A stretch of 64,000 nt of DNA, taken from the NCBI RefSeq assembly GCF_902686445.1, contig NC_062217.1:84067758-84131757 (forward strand), written 5' to 3'. This document shows, in pieces, positions 36,044-48,292 of this stretch (the stretch's first letter is position 1; each line of letters opens with the position of its first letter). The notes beneath the pieces were generated by a model, which saw only the letters and a program-made list of their open reading frames with translations, was not told the origin of the DNA and made no database searches. A program made the translations under genes and the position numbers. Source of the stretch: Sciurus carolinensis (Eukaryota; Chordata; Mammalia; Rodentia; Sciuridae).

Positions 36044-36480
36044 TCTAGTTTGAGCCTATTGTAGTTCACAAAACAGTTGCAAATACACTAAAATGAGTTC
36101 CTGTGTATACCCTATCCAGTTTCCCTTACTATTAACATCCTGTGTTACAAACTTTTATGCTGATGAACAATATTCATATATTATTATTAACTAAAGTCAT
36201 GCTTTATTCAGGCTGTTTTAATTTTTTGCCTAATGTCCTTTTTCTGTTCCATGACCCCTTCCAGGATACCAAATTGTGTATAGTTGACAATTCTCTTTAG
36301 GATCTGCTAGAATGTGACAATTTCTTAGCATTGCTTGGCAGTTTTTACAAGTACTGGTCAGATATTTTGTGCTAGGGCCCTCTATTGGGATGTCCTTCTC
36401 ATGAAAGGACTGGATTCCTGACCTTTGGGGAAGACCACAGAGGTGAATTGCAATCTGACCACATAATATTAAGAATACAT
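36044..36480. repeat. Ancient L1-like 3' UTR-type repeat, second copy
   Basis: Colinear with 32163-32690: a spaced 'attattaactaaagtcatg', then 'gtactggtcagatatttt', then 'gaagaccacagaggtgaa'. The L1 assignment is from memory of similar human repeats. Confidence 0.55.
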
Positions 36481-36482
36481 AC

Positions 36483-36690
36483 TGCCTCTGGGCTCAGTGG
36501 CCTGTAATCCCAGCTACTCAGGAGGTAGAGGCAGGAGATTGCAAGTTCAAAGCCAGTCTTCACAATTTAGCAAGTCCCTGTCTCAAAAAATAAAAAGGTT
36601 CAGTATGTAATAAAAATGATGGAGCTCAGAGGCAGAACACCTCTGAATTCAATCCCCATAAATGAATGAATAAAAGAGTGCATACTATCA
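36483..36690 (+). repeat. Dimeric B1-ID SINE
   Basis: The B1/Alu-like half has 'cctgtaatcccagctactca' and 'gcaagttcaaagccag', and ends 'ccctgtctcaaaaaataaaa'. It is followed by an ID-like half ending 'gaattcaatccccata' and an A-rich tail. Similar octamers lie on both sides (acatact before, gcatact after). This dimer architecture is known from squirrels and is the best lineage marker in the window. Confidence 0.8.
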
Positions 36691-37662
36691 AAATGAGTAG
36701 TCACGTTTGATGTTGGTCAGGACCACCTAACTGAAGTACAGTTTGTCAATTTTTTTCCCACTGCGAAGTTACTTTTTCCCTATTTCCATACCATACTGTT
36801 TCAAAAAATATCATTCTGCAGAGCCCACATTAAAGGGATATGGCAATAAACTCTACCTCCTCAAGCAGAGTATCTGCATGAAGTACTCTGAATTCTTCTG
36901 CCCAGGATATTTGCCTGACTCTTCCATTTATTCATTTTATCATTTAATTTTATAAACATGAACTTATGAATATTTATTTTATACTTTGATTTATAATGCA
37001 ATACTATTTTATTCATTGTGTTGCTCAAATTAGGACCAAAATATTTTATTACTTATTTGGTAATGAGAATCCATTTTTCTAATCTTAACCATTATGCACA
37101 AAAAATTTCTAAAGACAATTTTAAGAATCTAATTAGGAATCATTGCTTATGTGTTTCATTATAGCTGTCTTCTAAATCCTATCCATATCAACATATGGAA
37201 ATTGCAAGATAAATTAGAGACACAATTTTCCTAGTATTGGAATTTCTACCAACAACATTTAAGGATTAAACATTTTTAAGTTACAACTACCCCTCCGTGT
37301 ACTTCATAATTGATTCTTGATTATTCTAAAGTTTTTATCAGCAGTTTATTTATGCGAGTAGAATTCTTAAGGGAAATTTGTTGTTAAACTGATAGGCTTA
37401 TCTTCTTAAGCAAACAAAATTTACCCGTGGAGAACTTAAATTTTATAACAGATCTCTATGTTAGATAGTGAAATGGTGGTGGAAATTAAGAGAAAGTCCA
37501 CTTTCAGGTATAACAGGGTAAAGAAAAACAAAATTTGAGAAATTGAATAAAATACACATTGATGAATCTGTTTACAATTTTGGGAGAGCTACTGAATCAC
37601 AAATGACTAGGGAATTAGGATGCCACACTACTGAAAAGTTGGGTGACTAGGATCCGCCAACA
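36691..37662. other. No recognised feature
   Basis: AT-rich sequence without a supported gene. Confidence 0.5.
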
Positions 37663-37998
37663 TTTTTATTATGCTTCCATCATTATTTTAGAATGTCCTC
37701 CTACTTATAAAAAAAAATGGATCTTTTCTCATGCTTTTCTCTCCCCCTGACTCACTTTCTTTCTCCTCCTCACTTTTCCACTCTCTCTAGCGTGTGTGCC
37801 CTTTCTCTTTCCTTTTCTTTTCCTTTCATTTTCTCTCTTACCCTGCAGGGAGACACTCTGTTTGCTTAATAAACTCCCTTATGTGAAAAAATAAAAATAA
37901 AAATAAATAAGAAAAATAAAAAATAAAAAAAATGCCTAGTATAAACTGTATGCCTATTCTGTCAGCAGCAGTATTGTTTATCTGGTGTGTACCTCATT
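37663..37998 (+). repeat. Old repeat split by an A-tailed LTR-like insert
   Basis: The flanks (to 37719 and from 37926) resemble one another's continuation in the related copy at 38510-38600 ('tactcctacttatagaaaa', then 'tgcctattttaccagcagca'). Between them, 37720-37925 is a pyrimidine-rich segment with 'gcttaataaactccctta', an LTR-like polyadenylation region, and a long A-rich tail. The 9-mer aaaaaaatg precedes and follows it. Confidence 0.5.
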
Positions 37999-38189
37999 TC
38001 TTAATCTAGGCAAAGGAAAGAAGTCAAAATACAGGATATTTTTTGGCATAGGACTGTCATAGAAGGTAAAGGAATGAGCTGTGTCTTTGGTGATCCAGTG
38101 AAGCCAGAGGAAAAAAAATTTGGAAACTTGAAGGGTTAATATGTTAGGGACAAGGAGGGTAAAGAACTGAGCCTACTGCAGCTTTTTAA

Positions 38190-38780
38190 AATACACTTTT
38201 AGTTTATGACGCAGTTGTAGGTTCACAGCAAAATTGACAGAAGGTACAGAGATTTTTCCACACAGTCATGCACTGCATAATGATGTTTTATTCCATGATG
38301 ACTGTATATTGATGGTGGTCCCATGAGATCACAGGGGAGCTGAAAACTGTAGCCATCATAGAGTCATGGCACAACACATGGCTCGCGATGCTGGTGTAAA
38401 CAAACTTATGCCTGATGTTGAAGAGTGCAGCTTATACAGTTAGATGCAATACAGTATCCTTGATAATAAATGACTACAGTACTGGTTTATGTATTTACTA
38501 TACTATATTTTTCATTATTATTTAAGAATATACTCCTACTTATAGAAAAATGCTTACTGTAAGCAGCATGCCTATTTTACCAGCAGCAAAATATCTTGTC
38601 TATATCACAAGTCTAGATGATGAGAGGCTGAAAATAAACCTATGCCATGTAGGTTGTGTGAGGTTCACACACAATGGCAGAAAGAACTAATGATGCATCC
38701 CCATTGTTAAGGAAGGCATAACTCTATTCCTCTGTGTGCACGTATAGTTTTGTTGTTGTTGTTTTTGTTGCTGGTTTTGC
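38190..38780. repeat. Ancient medium-reiterated repeat
   Basis: 'cagtcatgcactgcataatg', 'gatggtggtcccatgagatc' and 'ctggtttatgtatttactat' recall an old mammal-wide repeat. A short L1-like piece precedes it at 38190-38265. Family not resolved. Confidence 0.5.
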
Positions 38781-39159
38781 TTTGTTTTGTTTTTTTCCTA
38801 AAGACATTTAACTAATCTGTACAAGCAAGGTTAAGAACCAGTGATCCTCTGAAAAGAAGAACAGAATCTCAATAGTCAGGTCCAAGAAGTAGAGCAGAGG
38901 GTTCACTGGAGAGGGGGGCCCCTCATTAATTCTCTAGGACTTGACTTGTAAGTCTTTATAGGGTTCTAGCAGGAATCAGAATTAAGTTATAGACAGAAGA
39001 AACCTAACTAGTCTGAAGACCATTGGGCATCAGTTAGATCTACAAATGAGCTAAATGAATATGATTATCCCTTCCTTAAAATACCTTGCAGAGAAAAGAA
39101 TGTTCTCTGAAAAAAGTAAAGTCATTAAGAGACTATAAAATTTTCTAAGTTTCTAGAAA
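38781..39159. other. No recognised feature
   Basis: AT-rich sequence between old repeats. Confidence 0.4.
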
Positions 39160-40029
39160 CTCTGATTGAATCAAAGAGAAAAATTAAGGAAAACAAATAG
39201 CTCTACATATGATCTATACATTGAAGTTGGAAATAAGGACTTCTTATCTCTGGTTACTATGATAAAGAAAATAAATAGAAATACTGAGCAATATCAATTA
39301 ACATTGACTAAATTTTGTGAAAATTTAACAGAATATTGGAGTTGGTAATAAGAATTAATTAGAAATTCTAGAAAAGAAAGAAAAGCACAATATCTGGAAC
39401 TGAAAAATTAATAGTTTTGTCTATAAGAGAAGACAGGATTAATGCTGTATGAGAGAACAATCAGAAATAGATCTGAATCAGAGAGGAAAACTAAATCAAA
39501 GAGAGGGTAAATGGAAAAGAAAATTGGGTAAGTGATGTAAATAAAATGTTCTAATATATGTATAATTACAGTTTCAGAAAAAAATTGAAAAATTAAGTCA
39601 GAAACACAATTTGAGGTATAAATTCTGAAAGTGTTTCCAAAGTGTTCTATAATACCGATTTACAAATCAACAAACCATGAGCAATCTACACAGAATAAAT
39701 ACAAAAAAAAAGACAGGATTACTGAAAGATTCTGAATTTTAATGAAGGTACTGAAAGACAAAGTTAAAGACAATCAAAACAAAACAAATATAAAACCTCT
39801 TAAAACAGTCAGAAAAAGAAGACACAGCTTCTTAAAAGAAGTAAATAATAAGGCTTCATAAAGATGTCCCTCTCAGCATCTAGAGTCAGTTTCCTTAACA
39901 GCTGAAACAAAATAACTCATCATCTAGAAATCTGTGTCCATCAAAAAAAAAATCATTCAATGATGAAGTTATTTAATGATCTTTTCAGACAAAGCAAAAT
40001 AGAGTGACTAGACTCAAATGCTGAACTGA

Positions 40030-40044
40030 GTTTTTTTATTATTA

Positions 40045-40075
<31 letters not shown>
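40030..40075. repeat. TTA microsatellite
   Basis: A (TTA)n tract of about 45 bases. The following 240 bases, to about 40310, are pyrimidine-rich and probably belong to an unidentified A-tailed repeat on the minus strand. Confidence 0.8.
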
Positions 40076-40936
40076 ATCTTTATGGTTATACATAGCTAGG
40101 TTCATCCTGACAAACTCACACATTCATGGAAATTAATTCCAGTTCATGATCCCCCCTTTTCTCTCTTTTCCCTTCCATCTCCCCTCTCCCATTCTCTTTC
40201 CTCTACTCTCCTAGACTCCCTTTCACTCCTGTTAATTAGTATTTGATTGATTCCTTATGTAATTTTATCCTTCACTCCCCTTTTCCTTTATTTTACTCTA
40301 GTTTATACATATGAGAGAAAACATGAACTGAGTTCTTTAAGAAGAAGATAAATAAATTGAAACAAGAAAATACAAGAATTTGAGTAAGTACATGGATAAA
40401 TACAAACATTACCCAATAAAACAATAATAGAATGGCAAGGCCTCTGGGGTTTAAAAGATAATATAAGCTGAAATGCAAAACAACAATAATGCAAAAACAA
40501 CAGAGCAAAGTGAAGGGGTTTTAAGTCCTATCAGGTGGCAAAAAAAAGTGAAGAATACATCATGTCTAAGGAGATATTAATCTTGGGGAATAACAAATAA
40601 CAACTTAATAGAAGGGAAAAGAAAAACTAATAGTTGAGTCAATAAAGGAAAACAAGAAATGTTATACACAGATCAAGTAGAAAAAGAAAAAGATGATGTA
40701 TGTAAACCTAAGTGTATCAACAATTAGATTAAAATCTAGTAGACTAAATATTACAATTAAAAGTCCAATTTTCTTAGAGTGAATACAAAGAATAAATTTT
40801 AACTCTATTTACTTGTAGGAGAATTATTGTAACAAAAGCACATAAAAGTTTAAAAGTAAAAACACTGGGAAAAGAATGTACCACTACCTAAAGGAAAGCT
40901 AGTGGACCAATATGATAATATTAGGCAGAGTAGACT

Positions 40937-41150
40937 GTGTTAGCCAGTTTTCCATCACTGTAACAAAATATCCAACACAGGCTATTTGTGAAGTAAAGGG
41001 GATTTGTTTGGGCTCATGGTTATGAAGTTTTGAATTCAAGATCAGGTAGGTTCATAGACTTGATTCTCTGGCCAGTGTCGTATATCATGACAAGAGTGTG
41101 TGCGGGGGTAAAATTCTCACATCACAAGTCAGGAAGCAGAAAAAGAGACA

Positions 41151-41208
<58 letters not shown>

Positions 41209-41395
41209 AACAACTGGCCTTTGGTTGGGGTTCCACAATCCACTTCCAGGGCACAGGCTCAATAATCTAAGGACCTACCACTAGGTCCCTCCTGTTAAAG
41301 GTCCACAATACCTCTCAATACCACACCCTGTGACCAAGCCTTTACAAAAGGACCAATAAGGGACACTCATACAAACCAAAGCATTGACATTAAGG
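40937..41395 (-). repeat. MaLR-like LTR, minus strand (tentative)
   Basis: 'gttagccagttttccatcac', 'ttgtttgggctcatggtt' and 'cacaccctgtgaccaagcc' give the reverse orientation of the LTR-like family seen at 19452 and 47262. It contains a GA/GACA microsatellite at 41146-41210. Confidence 0.5.
41146..41210. repeat. GA/GACA microsatellite
   Basis: A (GA)n run grading into (GACA)n inside the LTR-like repeat. Confidence 0.9.
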
Positions 41396-42746
41396 GAAAA
41401 AGCACTAACACAATATAATTAAAGAAGGATACTTTATTATGATAAGAAGGAAAATATCATATCATACACAGATATCCAAATATCTGTGTATCAATTACAA
41501 TTTTAGATACATATAATACAATTTCTATGATAAACAATAAATTGCATACATAAATAAAGAAAAGAAAATGTGAAGTAAACGTACATGGAAAGGAGACACA
41601 AATCTAAAGTTATACTGGAACCATTTAACATCTCAATAGTTAATAACAAAAGGCATAAAAAAGGACTATATTAACAGATTTGGTCAATTTGTAATATATA
41701 ATATTATAACTAGCAAAGATGAAATAAAACTTCTTTACACAGCATGAGTAAGTTTAACAAAATTAATTGTCATTGATAATAAATTAATATAATTAAAAGT
41801 GACTAATGCAGATATACAAATACATAAATTATATATTTACAGGTATGTAAATATATGTAAATTTTACTAATAAATTATTATTAGTTATTACTATTCATTA
41901 TTAATGCATTTGAAAACCACATGTTTCTCTCCATTTTAATTAAGATAGTAATAAAATGATATATATATATATCATCTCCAATTGTTTGGAGGGTAAATTA
42001 CTTATGTATTTCATTTTCTGTAAATTTTTCCTCAAAAGAAAAAAACTATATACAATTATTAGATCCCAGTTAATGATACATATGCTGAAGTATTTAATGG
42101 AAGATATACTGATATTTGAAATATACTTTGAAATGCATTAAAAGAATAAATGATAAATGATAAGAGAAGAAATAAAAGAATGCAAATTAAATGTTTATGG
42201 TAAAAGCTAGGTGGAAGTATATGAGCTCACTAAAGAAATTTGGGAATTTCAACTTTTCTTTCATCTTTTGATAACATAAGTGAACAACCTTGGCTTTTAC
42301 ACTCATAAAATTAGCCATTAAGAAAGTCAGCATTCTCAGTAAACCAATGACCAATTGACATTTGATTTATTGTAAATTTTCTCGCAACACATATAAAAGA
42401 TATGTTGATTGGAAGAAAGAGAAGTTCAATAAAGTGATCTATAAATTTAAAAAAAGAATAAACTTGAATGTAAAGTTTTCACATAGCTCATATGTGAAGA
42501 TAGGATTCAAATAGAAATTGGAAAAAAATTCTTAATTGATGACATACATCAGTGATATCAAGATGGTCTTAAGGGAATATTAAAAAATAAAAAATAAAAA
42601 AGACAAAGAAGAAGAAGAAAGAGAGAAAAAATCAATATCCTAAATTCCCCTATGGCTATCCTAGAAAGAATGTTAAATCACTTACAAAAAAAAAAGCAAA
42701 AGCAAAACCATATATAAAATAAAAGTTGATCAAATAGCAAACACAT

Positions 42747-42835
42747 AGGGGTTGGGGGTACAGCTCAGGGAGAGCCTTTACTTTGCAATTTGAGGCCCTG
42801 AACTTGATTCCCAACAGGGCAACAAACAAACAAAA
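42747..42835 (+). repeat. ID-type SINE
   Basis: A 'ggggttgggggtacagctca' head, a B-box 'gaacttgattccca', and a (aaac)n tail. Confidence 0.7.
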
Positions 42836-44271
42836 CTTCTTAAGGAGATTTTAAATGGATGATAAAATAGATAAATACTCGGGAAACAACTTAAAAAGAG
42901 AGAAAGAGCAAATAACATTTATTTGGGGTGAGAAACAAAATAGCACTATGGATTCCAAAGATAATAAAGAGGTAAGAGTGTTTTAGGGGAAATGGACAAA
43001 TTCATCAAAAATTCAACTAATCAACATGATTCTGGAAGAATTAAAAAAATATGTATACTTCTAAAGTAACTGATTCTGTTTAAAACTCCTAAGATATTAT
43101 GTTAATTAAAAAAGCCAGACACAGAAAGACAAATACTGTATAATCTCACTTATATGTGGAAACTAGTCAACCTCATACAGAGACAGTATATCTCAAGTGC
43201 TCTGATCATACACACAAAGACAACTATGTGCATTGATTCATTAATTGGTTGATAATCGTTTCACAATGTGTGTGTGTGTCTTAAAACATCTCATTGTACA
43301 ACAAATATATGCAAGTTTTGCTATTCATACCTCAATAAAGCTGGGGTGCAGAACTCTTGAGACACAAAGTTTCATTGGATATTACTCAAAATACTTAAAA
43401 AGTAAGAAAGTTAATCTTATACAAACTCTTCTAAAAAACATGAAAAGAGGAAATACATTTCTAAATGCATTTTATCAGGTCTGCTTAACATTGTTATGAA
43501 ACCCTTAAAGGATATATAAGAAAATTATAAGCCAACCTCTGTCATGAAAATAGAATTGAAAATCCTAAGTAAATTATTAACAAAACAAGTTCAGAAATAT
43601 TATAAACTGCATTATTCCTTGAAACCTTAACAAGGTTTAGACCAGAAGAGCAAGAATATTTACCTTTTGGCCATGTAATCAATGTAATTCACCTTTTCAA
43701 AAGAACAAGGAGAAGAGTAATAGAATAATGCATATTTGCTGAATAACACATTTATGAAATCCAATAGACACCAAACTAAAAGCTTTTGTTAAACTAGAAT
43801 TAGAAGGACATTTTCTTGATTTAATAAAGAGTATCTTAAAAATAAATCCTGCATCAAGTGATGAATAATTGGAAATTTTCTTCCTGAATGTGAGAAAAAG
43901 ACAAAGACTTTCTGTTACCACTTGTCTTCATCATATGGCAGAAAAGACAACGATGTAGTAAAACGTAAACATTTACAAGGAAAGGAAGTATATAATTATT
44001 CAGAGATGACTGTATATATAGAAGATCTCCAAATCTACAGGCAAAATATTGAAATTAGTAAGTAAATTAGGCAAAATTCCAGGATTAAAGGTCAAAACAT
44101 AAAAATTAATGTTTCTAATCTATCACGAATAAACAAATAGAAAATAAAATTTTAGAATATTGTTTACTATAGTATTAAATAAATGATCAGGAATAAATCT
44201 AACCAAAGATGTACAGGACCTCTACAATGAAATGAGAAAACATAATTAAGAACATGTTAAAGATAACTAAC

Positions 44272-44425
44272 TGGGCTCTCTCCCATTCTGGAGATGGCCC
44301 ACATTTTCCATTGAATATGTATTCCTTGCATTACCCCCAAAGCGTCTCACTCTCTAGATGACTGACCTTCTCCCTTGAATGTGTATCTGTTTTCCTAAAT
44401 AAATCTGTGTCTCAGGAAAAAAATA
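44272..44425 (+). repeat. LTR-like insertion in old L1
   Basis: A pyrimidine-rich stretch with 'cctaaataaatctgtgtctc', resembling an LTR polyadenylation region, interrupts L1 ORF2 sequence. Family unresolved. Confidence 0.4.
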
Positions 44426-45250
44426 TGTTACTAAAATATATCTGGAAGACACATCATGCTTCTGAATTGAAAAACTCAGTATTGTAAAAGATTCATTCTC
44501 TTTGAATTGGTTTCCAGATTCAATGCAATTCCAATCTATATCTCATCTGATTTTGTAAAAGTTTGCAAAGAAAATATAAAGTTTATGTGGAAATGCATAG
44601 ACCAAGGACAGTTAAGGCAGTTTTGAGAAAGAAAAACAAAGCTGAGGAACTTACATAGTTAAAATGAAAATAGGAAAATGATGACTTGTTGGTAAGTACT
44701 TAAGTTACAGGAACTTATATTCTGCTGGTGGAAGTGAAAGTTTTTCTTTGTAAAATTCTTTCATGCTGTCTACTAAGTCTGAACATTTATATACCACATG
44801 TCCCAGCAATTCCAGTTGTATTATGTTTTAGACACATAAGTAATGGGAAGGACACACTTGTGCATTAAAAAATATTTTAAAAGTTCATAGTGTGGCCATT
44901 CATGATAGCCTGTACCTGGAATCTTAATCCCCATCCTTACTTTATCTGACAAATAAATTATGCTATATTTATGAAATAAAATGCTAAAAAGCAACAAGCA
45001 AGAACAAAGCATTGCTACATGCCAAAACATGTCTGGATCTCCCAACATAATCATTAAATCAAAGAATCTACAATATACACTTTCATGTCTATGAAGTTAT
45101 GAAATTAATAAAATTAATACAAGGTATTATAAATCATCATGGTGATTACTTTGGAGAGTAGCAAGAAAAATTGAGTACAAGGAGGACTTCTTGTATGTAA
45201 GATGTATTCTCCTTCTGAATTTGGATATCAGTAATAAAAACCTTCCTCTT

Positions 45251-46277
45251 CTGAAGCTTAATCCATCTGTATATGTCCTCAATAAAAATTTTAATTAAAA
45301 ATTTGCAAATGGGGAAGAGAATAGGGAAATCTATCCTGAAGAGAAACAGAACTATTTTGACTTAAACTATTTTGAAAAACAAAGGCATCAAAAGCAAATG
45401 CAATTAGAAGCATCTTTTTCGTTGACCAAGTCTGACTCTATCCAGTCATAAAAAATGTTTCAGTAGCAGAAGTTGACCATAATAAGTACTTTGGCAGGCT
45501 CAAAGCCAAACCCAGATAAGCCTCAGTAGGACTTTGTCCAATTTCTTAATTTAAAGATGCAGTATTCATTTTAAAGGCTAATTTTAACCATCCTGTTAAG
45601 TCTTTGTTGCACTGGGCTGTTCTATTCACTTCTCTCAGTGTTTACTAATCCTTGAAAATAATTGAAAGCAATTTTACAGAAGCATGAAATGAGTTTTCAT
45701 GGATTTCCATCTATATGAAGTGGGCTTCAAAATTATATTTGATCCTGAGTAGATTATCTGCTTATGTTTTTCAATCTCTCCTATTCCTTTAACTTTCCCA
45801 AGTCTAATATATTATTCCTAAAAGCAGTTTTGGAAATAATTGTTCAGCTAATTACTTCAGTGAGATGATACATTTTTCTGTAAATTGTCAACTAAAAAGT
45901 TTATCATTATGCTTATATGAAAAACTCATTTCATTTCTTGAATCTATAATATGATTCTCTTTTATAGTATTTATCTTTTATTATATAAATGATAGGTGAA
46001 TGTATTTTCTATGTCAAGATTCATATAATGCAGAAACACACGTTTATGTACATATTCACAAATATTTATGAAATAACCTCCTTCCTCTGTCCTTGATCCC
46101 ACTTCCCACTCCCCTTTCCATAGGTCTATGAATTGACTGACTATACTTATCATTTCTGAAATGACTGATTGTTGAAATATTTCAGAAACTTCAAATCTCA
46201 GACTGTTATTTGACCATACCATCTTCTGTTTCTTAGATAAAAAATAAATCTTCTATAAAAAAAAAAAATTTCTGACT
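45251..46277. other. No recognised feature
   Basis: AT-rich sequence, with open frames of at most 83 codons that look like chance. Confidence 0.5.
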
Positions 46278-46350
46278 ATAGGGGCATCTCAATGGTAGAG
46301 TGCATGCTTAGCATGAACAATACCCTGGGTTCAATTCTCAGTATCAAAAC
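46278..46350 (+). repeat. ID-type SINE
   Basis: 'catctcaatggtagagtgca' (A-box side), 'gggttcaattctcag' (B-box), and an aaaacaaaacaac tail. Confidence 0.7.
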
Positions 46351-47261
46351 AAAACAACAGAACAAATAATTTCTGCTTGTTTCATAATGGTGGTAGTTAC
46401 AAACTACCTCTTATTGTGTCTCCATATGAACAGTGTACTATGTAAGCACTTTACAAAAATCATCTCATTTTACATTCCTAACATCCTGTGTATCAAGTCT
46501 ACACTACTTCCAATACAGGAACTCTTCTAGGAAGAGGACAGTAAGTACCAGGCGTCACATTAGTAGAAGAACTGATTTTGAATCCATGAGATTTGACTCC
46601 AAAATGTCACCTGATCCATGGCTCCTTTAGGTGGATTCTCACCTAAGCCCCAGGGATTCCTTCACTTGTTAATAACATTGACAGAATAAGTAAAAAGCTG
46701 ACCCTATAGCACCTATGAGTCACTTGGCGCAATTAGCTATCTCATAGTTACAAAAGTGCCAATATATTTTCCAATATGTTTATCAAGCAGTTGATTGCAA
46801 TCTGTTAAAAGCTTTTTAAAGAAGGAATGACTTACATTTTGATATGATTAAGTAATAAAATAAGTTGTGAAAACCTGAGGGGGTCTAGTGTGCATATGTG
46901 ATAATTATGGAAGACATCCCTAATTATTGAAAATATTTCCATTCTCCTCACCACACTCCCACCTTCCACATTTGGAAAACAGTGTTTTATAACACTCTTG
47001 AATTTAGGAGTAATGACCTGACTTGCTCTGGTGAATAAAATGTGAGCAGAATAATGCATATGAGTTTCTGAGCATCTCTTTGCTATAATAATCCCCAAAG
47101 TCTCATATTGTGATGCCAGCATAACAGGATTACAGAATCTCCTCAGCTGTGGGGTACACCACATGGTACAAAGTTCTTCCCTAACACTCTTAGACCAGCA
47201 TGGCCACAGGTGGTAAACCAGAAATGAACATTGCTATTTAATTCACTCTTGTTTGAGAGTT
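46351..47261. other. No recognised feature
   Basis: No supported gene. A 110-codon minus frame at 46832-47164 has no known similarity. Confidence 0.45.
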
Positions 47262-47527
47262 GGTTATAATTTGGATCTTAGATGTACTCCAAAGGGTCAT
47301 CTGTTAAAAGTTTGGTCCCTAGGATAGAACATTTGGGAGGTGGTAGGACCTTTAAGAAGTGGGACCTAACAGGAGGTCTTCAGGTGATTGAGGATGTGTT
47401 ATTGAAGCAATGAGGCCAACTGATTATGCACTAGAATCTCCAAAACTGTGAGCCCAAATAAACCTTTTCTCTTTATAAGTTGATTTTCTCAGTATTTTGT
47501 TATAGTGATGAAAAGATGACTAATACA
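47262..47527 (+). repeat. MaLR-like LTR (tentative)
   Basis: It begins 'ggttataatttggatc', contains 'gggaggtggtaggacc', and ends with 'aaataaaccttttctc' and 'gatgaaaagatgactaatac'. This layout is typical of the mammalian MaLR group. Confidence 0.55.
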
Positions 47528-47628
47528 GGGGTATTTGTATCGGCAGAAATATGTTGGTTAGCTTGACAGGAAAATTAGATACCTGGAAAAAAAAAAAAAC
47601 TTTCTATCATAGGACTGGCATATATTAG

Positions 47629-48292
47629 TGTTGCCGCCCGCGACAACAGTCGTGCGGATATTGTTACTGCCTGCAGCAACAATCGCACAGGTATTTATCA
47701 GAGGTGGACTGGAAACGAACTACCCCTACTATCTTTCTTTTAGTGGGCTGCTTTCTTGCTTGTTTGCTTGTTCCCTAGCTTATAGAGGAAGTTTTAGAGA
47801 AGAGAGAGGGAGGAAGAAAAGGTTTTGCTTAAAGGAGAATCTTTGCTTATGGGAGAGGCTACACTTCAGAGATGCTACTTCTTAGAGGCCTGCTGCTTCT
47901 TCTTAAAGGTGCATCCTACATCCTGTGTCCTAAAGGTGCATGCTAGAAGTGCATGCTAAAGGCGTGTCTATGGTGCATCCCGCATACTGCAATCTGTGAT
48001 CTGTGATCTGCCATCTTCCTTCTGCGATCTATCAGAGGTGCTGCTTATACATGGTTCTTCCTATAGGTGTGAGGTGTGTGTCTTATAATACCTAAGGCAG
48101 CCAATCAGCTTAGGATTAGCACAATTGAGGCACGCCCCTCAGTACCAATCAAGAAAGAATGAGGAATATCTGTTGACCACTAGTGCAGAGGAGACATTAA
48201 CTAATCAGGCAAAAGTAGATCAGCTGTGTTAACACTAACTATGCGCCACCTTTTGGCTCAACGCTGGCTGCCATCTTAGGGTTACCCAAACA
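47629..48292 (-). repeat. Solo class II LTR, minus strand
   Basis: The plus strand begins TG (tgttgccgcc) and ends CA (acccaaaca). On the minus strand the 5' end carries 'aagatggcagcc', then 'cgttgagccaaaagg', which aligns with 'aagatggcgcc' and 'cgctgagccaaaagc' in the LTRs of the 55-63 kb provirus. An inverted CCAAT box and a 'ttataagac' TATA-like element follow, and further on are short 'ggtgcatgct' and 'atctgtgatc' repeats. Matching flanking duplications are not evident, suggesting an old insertion. No internal retroviral sequence adjoins it. Confidence 0.7.

Larger units (their letters stand above)
39160..45250 (+). mobile_element. Decayed ancient L1 sequence with later insertions
   Basis: Degraded sense ORF2 sequence is traceable from about 42840 (the 'gacaaattcatcaaaaa' region) through the RT region (43720-44260, 'aatccaatagacaccaaac', 'cctctacaatga') to the C-terminus (44710-44850, 'ctgctggtggaagtg', 'cccagcaattcc') and a 3' UTR ending near 45240. 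At 43100-43200 'gacaaatactgtataatctc' is another L1 3' UTR phrase, so more than one element is present. The part before 42 kb is assigned only weakly. It is interrupted by simple repeats, an LTR-like repeat, an ID SINE and an LTR-like piece at 44272-44425. Confidence 0.5.
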
